From contig NZ_PJIO01000010.1 in the NCBI RefSeq assembly GCF_002929305.1, positions 60,261 to 124,260 of the forward strand: a stretch of 64,000 nucleotides of DNA, written 5' to 3'. The stretch comes from Arthrobacter sp. GMC3. Lineage in GTDB: Bacteria; Actinomycetota; Actinomycetes; Actinomycetales; Micrococcaceae. Each line of letters starts with the position of its first letter. Position 1 is the first letter of the stretch. This document shows, in pieces, positions 1 through 7,071 of this stretch. The notes under the pieces were generated by a model. That model saw only the letters and a list, made by a program, of their open reading frames with translations. It ran no database searches and had not been told where the DNA came from. The translations under genes were made by a program, and so were the position numbers.

Positions 1-2
1 TC

Positions 3-260
3 AAACTCATCGCGATTGACGCGGCCGCTCGGGTCGCGACGGGGCTCCGTGGGCTACTCCCCCTCGATTCCGTCCAGGCCGGGAACGTCGTTGCGACTGC
101 GACCGCGATGACTGGAGCCCTCTGGCAGATGGCGGCACCTGGCACCGCCCTCCGCAGCCTCTACGACAGCGACCCGGAACTCGCACACGCCCGCATCGAT
201 GTCGAGCCCCGATTGGCCAACATACTCGAAGGCCTACTCGCGGGATACTGCGGCCGCTGA
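3..260 (+). CDS. C-terminal part of a TetR-type regulator (5' end outside window)
   Basis: The frame is open from the window edge and ends with TGA at 258-260, giving 85 residues. No helix-turn-helix is visible because the N-terminus lies outside. The helical, Ala/Leu-rich text, with a tryptophan in GALWQMA and the run DPELAHARIDVEPRL, resembles the ligand-binding C-terminal domain of TetR/AcrR repressors, which would bind a small molecule and release DNA. This is recall of family texture, not a motif match. The next gene starts 197 bases downstream, so it is probably transcribed separately. Another all-helical protein is possible. Confidence 0.5.
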   Translation, partial: KLIAIDAAARVATGLRGLLPLDSVQAGNVVATATAMTGALWQMAAPGTALRSLYDSDPELAHARIDVEPRLANILEGLLAGYCGR

Positions 261-457
261 ACCGGGTAGCGCAAGCAGTTCGGCCCGACCTGAAACGACC
301 ACGCAGCCGGTCCATTTACCCGCCATGGTCGATGTCCAGTTCCGGCCTTGCAGATTTCCGGCCGCGGACACGCCGTGCTAAGCATCAGGCTAAATTGGTG
401 GACTCCGCGCCGTCAAAGGGCGCCTCTTGAAGGACGCTATGCGGGAGGAGCGTTGAG

Positions 458-973
458 GTGGGTGCTAGTCCCCTGTTGCATTCTAAGAATTTGATGCCTG
501 GTGGATACGGTTGGGGAATGATCAATCCGTCGCGCGCAACTACCACTGATATGGCTGAAACTTCAGAGTTCCTGCGCGTCGCTGATCTGACACTGAGTGG
601 TCTCGATTCGCCGTCGGTGCACCTGTGGATCTGCCGGGATAAAACTACGGGACATATCTTCGCAACGACTGGGTATGAAAGCAGCGAGGATGGCGGCCAT
701 GCCCTCATCCGAAGCGTTGCCGTTGATCCGGGACTTCGCGGTTCAGGAATTGGGTTAGAACTTGCCCACTTCGCGATGGAACGAGCACTGGAGGCTGGCG
801 CCAAACGGGCCTGGCTGTTTAGCCGCAGATCTGGCCCGTTCTGGCAGAAGGTCGGATTCACGACAGCAGACACCAAAGACCTAGCGGAGGCACTCGTCTC
901 AACTCACCAGGTCCAACTATTTACTGAAACTGGCCAACTCGGACGTGAAGTTGCCTGGACCAGGCAGCTCTGA
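458..973 (+). CDS. GNAT N-acetyltransferase, ArsN2-like
   Basis: A 171-residue Gcn5-related acetyltransferase. The acetyl-CoA loop is VDPGLRGSGIGLEL near residues 90-104, followed by the helix and a C-terminal half with SRRSGPFWQKVGF. The pairing of LIRSVAVDP and FWQKVGF resembles the ArsN2 type found in some arsenic operons, but no ars gene is in the window, so the substrate is unknown. The GTG start at 458 is chosen because GGGAGGAG lies at 443-450, seven bases upstream. The in-frame ATG at 518 has no well-placed ribosome binding site. Codon use is less G+C rich than in the housekeeping genes further on. Confidence 0.8.
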   Translation: MGASPLLHSKNLMPGGYGWGMINPSRATTTDMAETSEFLRVADLTLSGLDSPSVHLWICRDKTTGHIFATTGYESSEDGGHALIRSVAVDPGLRGSGIGLELAHFAMERALEAGAKRAWLFSRRSGPFWQKVGFTTADTKDLAEALVSTHQVQLFTETGQLGREVAWTRQL

Positions 974-1041
974 CACACCTTCCGTCTCTGCAGTGCAAGG
1001 CATTCCTCAGCCGCAGAAGGGAGCTATGGCAGGATATTGGG

Positions 1042-1527
1042 GTGAAGAACTTGGATGACAACTTCCAGCTGGTCGTAAGCCTTGAGCCCAGCGCGGTCAG
1101 TGAGGCCGCGCTGATTTGGGCCCGCGCCACAGCCCTACGCGATGAACTGCCGGCGCCAGCAACAGGTGAGGAAAAAGTGCCTGGGATCAAACGGCGCCTG
1201 GACATCGAAGGGTCCAAGCTGCTCATTGCCAGACGAGACGAGACCTGCGTTGCATTCACACTATTTGCCCCGCGCAAAAAAAGTCTGGAAATCTTCTATC
1301 TCGCCGTGGATCCAGATTCGTGGGGCAGCGGCGTGGCAAGTACCTTGCTCTTCGGTGCGGAAGACTATGCCCGAGGTATCTGTCGGGCCGCTCTGGAACT
1401 GTGGGTTATTGATGACAACGAGCGTGCCCTCAATGTCTATGCACGGTTTGGTTTTGTGGACACCGAGGAGGCGAAGGTTGACGAATCTTCTGGGCGAATC
1501 GAACGACGACTAGTCAAGCAAATCTGA
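1042..1527 (+). CDS. GNAT N-acetyltransferase
   Basis: A 161-residue GNAT-fold protein. The acetyl-CoA-binding motif A is VDPDSWGSGVASTLL around residues 91-105, and the usual C-terminal NERALNVYARFGFVDTE segment (motif B) follows. Such proteins acetylate a primary amine on a small molecule or a protein N-terminus; nothing here fixes the acceptor. The GTG start is preceded by AGGA at 1031-1034. It lies 68 bases behind the previous GNAT gene, which it does not closely resemble, so this is probably not a tandem duplication. The two may share a transcript. Confidence 0.8.
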   Translation: MKNLDDNFQLVVSLEPSAVSEAALIWARATALRDELPAPATGEEKVPGIKRRLDIEGSKLLIARRDETCVAFTLFAPRKKSLEIFYLAVDPDSWGSGVASTLLFGAEDYARGICRAALELWVIDDNERALNVYARFGFVDTEEAKVDESSGRIERRLVKQI

Positions 1528-1644
1528 TTCTTGATCCGTTGCTGCATTGGCTTCACCGGCGCTCCCTCGCTGAGGGTCCACTACGCAATTCTTGCCAGGA
1601 GTGCGTCCTCGAGAGGCAGCAGACATCATGACCTGCGATGCGCA

Positions 1645-3087
1645 CTAGGCTGCTGCATCCTCAAGGACTGCTTCCGCCCGCTCAGGGCTACCCTCGGCGA
1701 GGCCACGGTCGATTGACCGTCGGGATGCGAGCCACATTGCGAGTCCTGTGACGAGCACGGCAACCTCAGTCACTGTCAGCGCCCAAATGATGCCGGCAAG
1801 GCCGAACCAGAGGTTGCCCAGGAGCACTACGGGGATGAACAGGATGCCCTGAGTCACCGACATTACGGTTGCTGCCATGGCACGTCCCGTGGCCTGGAAG
1901 AGCGAGGTAATGAGGCCTGTGAATCCGTTGGCGATCATCGCGACAAGCTGGGCTGTGAGGACGACGACGCCGATCGGGAGAACTGACGGGTCGGCCACGA
2001 ACATGGTGAATACCTGGTCACGAAAAATGAAGATGAACCCCGAAGCGACCACGGCGATGCCACCAACCGTGATGGCGGATATGCGCAGAGCTGAGGAGAG
2101 GCGTTCCCGGTCCCCCTTGCCGTAGGCGTAGGCGAGCAGAGGAAGGACGCCGAAAGTGACGCCCATAATGAGGAACTCCGGGACCTGGGCGATGCGAACG
2201 GCGACACCCATGGCCGCCAGCGGGCCGTCGCCGTAGGCGGCAGCGAGGTTGTTGAGTATCAGAGCGGTGACAATGAGGAAAGCGGACTGCAGCAGGGTTC
2301 CGATTCCCACCCCCAGGACCGGCTTCAGTACGGTGGGTGAGAGTGTGAACCAGCGCGGAGCCAGGCTAACGTGTTCGCTGTTTTTGGTCAGCCAGATAGC
2401 AAAGTACAGAACCATGCCAAGGTTTGCCAGTCCCGTTGCCAGTGCGGCTCCGGCAACTCCCCAGTGCAGCACGAGGATGAACAAGAGGTCCAGTAGGAGG
2501 TTCACGATCGTGGAAGCGATCAGCCCGTTCATTACCTGTCGGGACGCCCCCTCGGCACGGACCAACTGTTCCAGACAAACTGCTGCTGCGAGCACGGGTA
2601 CAAAGGCGAACAAGACACCCACGAACGCGCTAGTCGGGGGCACCGTGGCGCCGTTCGCTCCGAGTAAGGAGACAATCGGGTTCAGTAGCACCAGGCCGAC
2701 GCCGCCGATCACGGCCCCCACCCCAATGGCGCCCCACAAAGAGAACGATGCAACGCGCTTGATCTCGCCGGCTTTGGCTGGGTCTTGCTCGGCTGTGCCG
2801 AGCAGACGCGAGATGAGCGCACCGCCTCCGACACCGAACACATTGCCGATCCCCATGACCAGGCCCAGGATCGGGGAACCAAGTGTGATTGCGGCAAGCA
2901 GGGCGGTGTTGTGCAGCGAACCGATGACACCGGCATTGATGAGGTTGTAGATGGCTCCGACGATCATCGCGGCCGCCATGGGTACACACAGATGTAGGAG
3001 TGCGCGGACGATAGGTGCGTTAGACAGGTACCAGCGGTTGCTGCCAACGCCTCCGGGTGGGGGTTCTTGAATGGTTGCGGCTCTCAT
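1645..3087 (-). CDS. MATE-family multidrug efflux transporter
   Basis: A 480-residue integral membrane protein with about 12 hydrophobic segments in two related halves, as expected for MATE exporters that expel cationic drugs in exchange for Na+ or H+. The N-terminal half has the family's GIGNVFGVGGGALISRLLG segment. The ATG at 3087 is chosen because GGAAAGGA stands just upstream; an in-frame GTG at 3117 has no such site. It lies about 95 bases downstream of a MarR gene on the same strand and is probably co-transcribed with it and repressed by it, a common arrangement for drug-inducible pumps. The substrate cannot be read from sequence. Confidence 0.88.
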   Translation of the reverse strand: MRAATIQEPPPGGVGSNRWYLSNAPIVRALLHLCVPMAAAMIVGAIYNLINAGVIGSLHNTALLAAITLGSPILGLVMGIGNVFGVGGGALISRLLGTAEQDPAKAGEIKRVASFSLWGAIGVGAVIGGVGLVLLNPIVSLLGANGATVPPTSAFVGVLFAFVPVLAAAVCLEQLVRAEGASRQVMNGLIASTIVNLLLDLLFILVLHWGVAGAALATGLANLGMVLYFAIWLTKNSEHVSLAPRWFTLSPTVLKPVLGVGIGTLLQSAFLIVTALILNNLAAAYGDGPLAAMGVAVRIAQVPEFLIMGVTFGVLPLLAYAYGKGDRERLSSALRISAITVGGIAVVASGFIFIFRDQVFTMFVADPSVLPIGVVVLTAQLVAMIANGFTGLITSLFQATGRAMAATVMSVTQGILFIPVVLLGNLWFGLAGIIWALTVTEVAVLVTGLAMWLASRRSIDRGLAEGSPERAEAVLEDAAA

Positions 3088-3182
3088 GACCGTTCCTTTC
3101 CAGGCAGGTTTGAGCACGCGCCGACGGTCGCCGGCACGACGAAGAGATACTTTTTGTTTGGTGGGCAGACGTGCCCTGTTTG

Positions 3183-3626
3183 CTACCGGATCGGCTGCGG
3201 GAGTTCCGCGGTGATCTTCACAAGTAGCGCGTGGAGCGAGGCCCGTTCAGTCTGATTCAAGGGAGCGAGGATCGTTTGCTCGGTGGCGGCCATCGCGGTG
3301 TCGAACCCGCTGATGAGCTCGACGCCGGATTCTGTGGCGTACACGAATTTGCTGCGCTCATTGCCCGCTTCGGTGCGGCGTTCAATGAGTTCACGCGCCT
3401 CGAGTCCCTGCAGGAGACTCGAGACACTCGCCGCCGTCGTGCGGGTCACTTTTGCGATTTCACGCTGGATCGTGCCCGGGTTTTGGACCAGGTAACCGAG
3501 AACGAAACTCTGGGGGTGGGTCAGCTCGCGTTCACGGATCCACTCCTCCCCCGCTTTCATCTGCGCCCAACCCACCCAGCGCATGAGTTCAAGGGTTGTT
3601 GTGATTGGCGCGCCATCTGTTTCCAT
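3183..3626 (-). CDS. MarR-family transcriptional regulator
   Basis: A 147-residue winged-helix protein. The recognition region TIQREIAKVTRTTAASVSSL is followed by LEARELIERRTEAGNERSKFVYAT, which is the MarR wing. It probably represses itself and the MATE pump behind it. The start at 3626 is supported by a promoter reading leftward: TTGACA (3657-3662), a 17-base spacer, TACAGT (3634-3639), then only seven bases to the ATG. This indicates a leaderless mRNA, and no ribosome binding site is present. The in-frame ATG at 3644 would lie inside the promoter. Repeated half-sites overlap both promoter boxes and are listed separately. Confidence 0.85.
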   Translation of the reverse strand: METDGAPITTTLELMRWVGWAQMKAGEEWIRERELTHPQSFVLGYLVQNPGTIQREIAKVTRTTAASVSSLLQGLEARELIERRTEAGNERSKFVYATESGVELISGFDTAMAATEQTILAPLNQTERASLHALLVKITAELPQPIR

Positions 3627-3627
3627 A

Positions 3628-3672
3628 ATTAGAACTGTAACCATTAGAACTCAAACTGTCAATGTTCTAACT
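3628..3672 (-). promoter_or_regulatory. Promoter and repeated operator half-sites of the marR-MATE unit
   Basis: On the plus strand the 9-mer ATTAGAACT occurs at 3628-3636 and again at 3643-3651, 15 bases apart. An inverted copy, GTTCTAAC, lies at 3664-3671. Reading leftward, -35 TTGACA (3657-3662) and -10 TACAGT (3634-3639) are interleaved with these half-sites, so a bound repressor would block polymerase. The repeats and promoter boxes are visible directly; assigning them to the adjacent MarR protein is inference. Confidence 0.6.
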
Positions 3673-3758
3673 GAAGTCCAGACGCATGGATGAATAGTCA
3701 GGGTCTTTCCCTGATGCTGGATCCAGCCTTGAGTTGTGGCTCGGGCTACTATGGGCGG

Positions 3759-4517
3759 ATGGCCCACAATGAAGAGCCTCTTTCAGGGGGCAATGCCTCC
3801 GAGGCGGTAGTGCGCGTTGGTATGACCGTCCGTAAACCCTGGCTGAAGAGCACGCCATCCGTCCATAGATTTATGCACTACTTGCACGAGAATGGGCTCA
3901 GTAGCATCCCCCGCCCGATGGGTCGGGATCCACAGGGTCGCCAAATCACTGAGTTCATTCCTGGCAGGCTTGCCCCCGACGACAGGCCGCTAGCGTTGAA
4001 GGACTTGACGGAAATTGGCGAACAAATACGCCAAATCCACGACATTGCAAGCGGTTTCTCAACAGCCGCAGAAGAAACCTGGACCACTCTGATTCCGGCA
4101 CCAGACGCGGACCTCATCTGCCATAACGATCTGGCGCCCTGGAATTTCATCATGGGCGACCGACAAGCATTCATCGACTGGGATGGTGCAGGACCGAGCA
4201 CCCGGCTCTGGGACCTCGCGTATGCTGCCCAATCCTTCGGTTTTCTCGTAGCCGGCCAGGATCCCTACGAAGCCGCCCAACGTCTGCGGACATTGGTTGT
4301 TGATGGCTACAAGGCCGACGCCGGACTGCGATCGGGGCTCCCTGTCGCCATGGGCGAGCGTACTCAGGCGATGTACGATTTCCTGGGCGCGGCGCACCGC
4401 GATGACTTCCAGCCATGGGGTGAAATGTTCCTGAACGGACATGGTCACCATTGGGACGAGGCCTCAAAGTTCGTTCGGAAACACCAATCACTTTGGATGG
4501 CGGCACTGCGGACCTAG
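3759..4517 (+). CDS. Aminoglycoside phosphotransferase-fold kinase
   Basis: A 252-residue APH/choline-kinase-fold protein. The catalytic loop is CHNDLAPWNFIM (H-x-D-x4-N) near residues 126-137, followed by the metal-binding FIDWDGAGPSTRLWDLAYAA segment near 144-163. Such kinases phosphorylate hydroxyls on aminoglycosides or on unrelated small metabolites. A short N-terminal lobe with EAVVRVGMTVRKPW fits the nucleotide-binding lobe. The ATG at 3759 is preferred over 3690 because the family similarity begins there. It diverges from the MarR gene. Drug resistance is not shown: many actinobacterial APH-like proteins have other substrates. Confidence 0.75.
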   Translation: MAHNEEPLSGGNASEAVVRVGMTVRKPWLKSTPSVHRFMHYLHENGLSSIPRPMGRDPQGRQITEFIPGRLAPDDRPLALKDLTEIGEQIRQIHDIASGFSTAAEETWTTLIPAPDADLICHNDLAPWNFIMGDRQAFIDWDGAGPSTRLWDLAYAAQSFGFLVAGQDPYEAAQRLRTLVVDGYKADAGLRSGLPVAMGERTQAMYDFLGAAHRDDFQPWGEMFLNGHGHHWDEASKFVRKHQSLWMAALRT

Positions 4518-4603
4518 AGGTTGCAATTGAGCGAATGAGATTGAGGGAGCGAGCAAACGGCACCTACCATTACTGGCCCATGCCGCACGGGCACGGTGAC
4601 ACT

Positions 4604-4831
4604 TCAGGCCCCATGCCGCAACTGCCGCAGGCGAATCTGGCAGTACACGGCGTTGCCGGCAAAGGTCAGGGCGCCAACAAGGGCCAGCCAGAAACTGAGT
4701 ATTGGCCGGTTGCCAGTCTCGCTCATACGCAGGGCGGCCCATCCCAGCCAGTAGACGGTGACCGCAATAGACCAATTGCGCTCAGTTCGAAGGTCCCTTG
4801 AGCTGCGGGCCCGCCTCCTAAACCAAGTCAT
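4604..4831 (-). CDS. Small membrane protein, function unknown
   Basis: A 75-residue reading frame with a basic, Arg-rich N-terminus and two hydrophobic segments at about residues 20-36 and 45-62, ending in a basic tail (RLRQLRH). This looks like a two-helix inner-membrane protein with both ends inside. No family was recognised. It is converging on the APH-like gene and lies upstream of nothing on its own strand. Support comes only from its membrane-protein-like composition and the lack of a competing gene. Confidence 0.45.
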   Translation of the reverse strand: MTWFRRRARSSRDLRTERNWSIAVTVYWLGWAALRMSETGNRPILSFWLALVGALTFAGNAVYCQIRLRQLRHGA

Positions 4832-4898
4832 GACCGCAGCCTAGCAGACACGGATTCTTGGCTGAAGAGAAGCTGGCGGTCCAAGTGCGCCGACGTCG

Positions 4899-5252
4899 TC
4901 AGTTAGCTTGGAGCGCGGTCTTGAGAAGCGTGATCGCATCGATGTCACTAAGATTCAGCGCCCGAATCTGCTGGACATACTCTTCGGCAGCCTTCTGGCC
5001 GCGGCTCCGATCGGTCGTGTGGTCTGCGATGAAGGTGCCGTGGCGACCGCGGGTTTCTACGGCACCGTTCAGTTCAAGTTCACGATACGCGCGTGCCACG
5101 GTGTTGGGCGCGAGTCCAAGATCGGCTGCAAGTTTTCGAACGGTGGGCAGGCGCGTCTGTGGCAAGAGACCTCCGGCCCGGATGAGTTCGATCACCTGGA
5201 CTCGAATTTGTTCAAACGGCGGCACCGCGGAGCGGGGATTGATGAGGATCAT
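4899..5252 (-). CDS. GntR-family regulator (YtrA-like short type)
   Basis: A 117-residue protein made of a GntR winged helix only: PPFEQIRVQVIELIRAGGL, then LPTVRKLAADLGLAPNTVARAYRELELNGAVETRGRHGTFIAD near residues 36-77, and a short helical tail. This size and order is the YtrA subfamily, in which the short tail dimerises and no large ligand domain exists. The ATG at 5252 overlaps the TGA of the upstream membrane-protein gene (ATGA at 5249-5252), so the two are translationally coupled. It probably represses its own operon through the inverted repeat at 6200-6227. Confidence 0.85.
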   Translation of the reverse strand: MILINPRSAVPPFEQIRVQVIELIRAGGLLPQTRLPTVRKLAADLGLAPNTVARAYRELELNGAVETRGRHGTFIADHTTDRSRGQKAAEEYVQQIRALNLSDIDAITLLKTALQAN

Positions 5253-6181
5253 CCCGACCCGGTTCCTGTGGCGTCGACCGTTGAGAAGGTGAAGTTGGGC
5301 CACAAGCGGTAGCGGAAGTAGCTGTAGGCACCGCCAAAGCTAAAGAGATACAACGCCGCAATGTAACCCCAATTGAACAATTGCGGAGCAATAAAACTCC
5401 CGTCCGTGCTGCCCGTAGAGTCAAACGCATTGATGAGTCCATTCCCCACGGCAGCGATGGCGAGCCATGAGGTGAGGGTAGCAAGCAACGCCAATTTCCG
5501 AAGGGTCTCGGCCCGCAAGGCATCGTCCCAAGCGAGCTCAAGAACGTCCGTAACGGGTTGAGGCTGCTGAAGAGCCCGGCTGGCCAGCACGGCGGAGCCG
5601 CACAACACCAACAAGGCGATCAGGAGAATTGGCAGTTCTTGGCTTTGACCGAAGGCGCCCACCTCAATCACGCCAAACAGGCCAAGGGCCAAGACCAGCG
5701 CGCCGAACAGGACTGCCAGCAGCAAAAGCACTGGGGGCACCCACAAGCGCACAGGGCTGATGTAGTCGCCAAGGGAAACCGCCTCCGCTCGGGCCAACCT
5801 TGGAGTACCCGGTGGCTGCCGAAATAGGGTGTCCCGCAAAGCAACACAAACATCAAAGGCAGTTGTCCCTATGAAGACTGTAGGCAGTACAACCGTCCAC
5901 GCAAACGTCACGGTGAACGAGGAAGGACTGAAGAAGAGAATGCCCGCTGAAACCACCAGGCCAGCCAAGGCCCCGGTCGAAGCAGCAATCGCACTCCGTC
6001 TGAGCCTGCGTCGTAGCGAATCAGCCACCTTTTGAGAGCCCATCGGCAAGCCAACGTGGTGCCAGAATCGAAGCACCTGTTTCTGCTGAGACCGTTCCGT
6101 CTGCACCATCACAATCATGCCGACATTAAGCAGCGCCAGCCCACCAAGGATTAGCCACGTGATTCCGGGTTCTAGTGTCAT
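5249..6181 (-). CDS. Polytopic membrane protein coupled to a GntR regulator, function unknown
   Basis: A 310-residue protein with about six hydrophobic segments: near the N-terminus (TWLILGGLALLNVGMIVMV), two around residues 65-110, two around 155-205, and a last pair near the C-terminus. No ATP-binding motif or other catalytic signature is seen. DUF1648-type proteins paired with YtrA-type GntR regulators are the nearest thing recalled, but the match is not firm. The ATG at 6181 is chosen because AAAGGGA stands upstream; the frame could extend to 6268 without a ribosome binding site. First gene of a two-gene operon with the GntR gene. Confidence 0.65.
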   Translation of the reverse strand: MTLEPGITWLILGGLALLNVGMIVMVQTERSQQKQVLRFWHHVGLPMGSQKVADSLRRRLRRSAIAASTGALAGLVVSAGILFFSPSSFTVTFAWTVVLPTVFIGTTAFDVCVALRDTLFRQPPGTPRLARAEAVSLGDYISPVRLWVPPVLLLLAVLFGALVLALGLFGVIEVGAFGQSQELPILLIALLVLCGSAVLASRALQQPQPVTDVLELAWDDALRAETLRKLALLATLTSWLAIAAVGNGLINAFDSTGSTDGSFIAPQLFNWGYIAALYLFSFGGAYSYFRYRLWPNFTFSTVDATGTGSG

Positions 6182-6199
6182 GCGAATCCCTTTGTTTGA

Positions 6200-6227
6200 C
6201 CTTTGTATCAATGTAGCATTACAAAAG
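6200..6227 (-). promoter_or_regulatory. Inverted repeat, candidate operator of the GntR operon
   Basis: CCTTTGTA at 6200-6207 and TACAAAAG at 6220-6227 form eight-base arms with one mismatch around a 12-base A+T-rich spacer. The element sits 19 bases before the start of the membrane-protein gene whose partner is a YtrA-type GntR regulator. YtrA-type repressors bind spaced inverted repeats of this kind in front of their own operons, so autoregulation is the natural inference. Confidence 0.5.
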
Positions 6228-6248
6228 ATCTGTGTCGATCGGCTGTTT

Positions 6249-6467
6249 TCACAAACTCCCGGAGCCAAGTTCTCCGCTCAGTGGTGCCATCGGGCTCCGT
6301 TGAGTAGCCCGAATGGCGACTTGGCGTGAACCGCATCCGGTGCTGCATTTCAGGTAGACCACCCGCCCCTCGGAGGTGGTGTGGGCAGATTCGACCAGCC
6401 AGCTGTGTTCGTGGGTGATGGTCGTGGCAGTGAATTCTTGATCGCCTGTGGCAGTTGTAAGTGTCAT
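6249..6467 (-). CDS. Small cysteine-containing protein, function unknown
   Basis: A 72-residue frame with HEHSWLVESAHTTSEGRVVYLKCSTGCGSRQV in the middle: two cysteines three residues apart after a conserved-looking His-Glu-His-Ser-Trp run. Similar short proteins with HEHSW and CxxCG-type text recur in actinobacteria and may bind a metal, which is recalled rather than tested. It diverges from the CGNR gene with 26 bases between the starts, so the two probably share a regulatory region. No ribosome binding site is obvious at 6467; GTG at 6476 is an alternative. Confidence 0.5.
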   Translation of the reverse strand: MTLTTATGDQEFTATTITHEHSWLVESAHTTSEGRVVYLKCSTGCGSRQVAIRATQRSPMAPLSGELGSGSL

Positions 6468-6493
6468 GGTGACCACTATGCTGTAATGGTCTT

Positions 6494-7036
6494 ATGCATC
6501 TCAACCCTTACGGCGAATACGCTGTTCTGCTTGCGGCTTCCTTGGCCAACAATTTTCCGGCGGATCGGGCGGGTTTGGTGGCCCGCACACGTGAGTTTGG
6601 CATGACCATGGATTTTGCGTCTTCACCCGATGACCACGCTTTGGTGCGGCTGGTCATCGATGACTGGCTCGCCGTCGTTGACGCTCGCGACCCGCAAGAG
6701 CGTGCAGTTCTCCTCAACGCCCAGATGGCCACGGCCGCCGCCTATCCGCGGCTCACCGAGCACAATGGCGAAGGCTGGCACCTGCACTACCGCGACCAGG
6801 ATCAGGGCCTGCCAACAGTTCTGCTGGCAATCTTCAGCGTAGGCACGGCACTCCACCTGACCACGCGCGGAATGCACCGGCTTGGGCGTTGCGCGGCCGG
6901 TGACTCACCCGGGGACCCCTGCAACGCCGTGGTCGTTGACGTCACTCGCAACGGGCGCCAACAGTACTGCTCCGTGCGATGCGCCAACCGCGCCGCTGTC
7001 CGCCGACATCGGGCACGGACTTCCTCTTCGGCGTAG
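6494..7036 (+). CDS. CGNR zinc-finger protein, putative regulator
   Basis: A 180-residue protein with an N-terminal helical ABATE-like region and a C-terminal treble-clef finger: RLGRCAAGDSPGDPCNAVVVDVTRNGRQQYCSVRCANRAAVRRHRAR. The YCSVRCANRAAVRRHR end is the CGNR signature, with the canonical CGNR read here as CANR. Such proteins are thought to be stress-linked transcription regulators, but targets are unknown. There is no ribosome binding site; TTGTAA (6455-6460) and TATGCT (6477-6482) upstream suggest a near-leaderless transcript. The extra GDSPGDPC spacing before the second cysteine is longer than usual. Confidence 0.82.
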   Translation: MHLNPYGEYAVLLAASLANNFPADRAGLVARTREFGMTMDFASSPDDHALVRLVIDDWLAVVDARDPQERAVLLNAQMATAAAYPRLTEHNGEGWHLHYRDQDQGLPTVLLAIFSVGTALHLTTRGMHRLGRCAAGDSPGDPCNAVVVDVTRNGRQQYCSVRCANRAAVRRHRARTSSSA

Positions 7037-7071
7037 CCGATCGCAGGTATCCTCGCCGCAGTTGAGTAACG

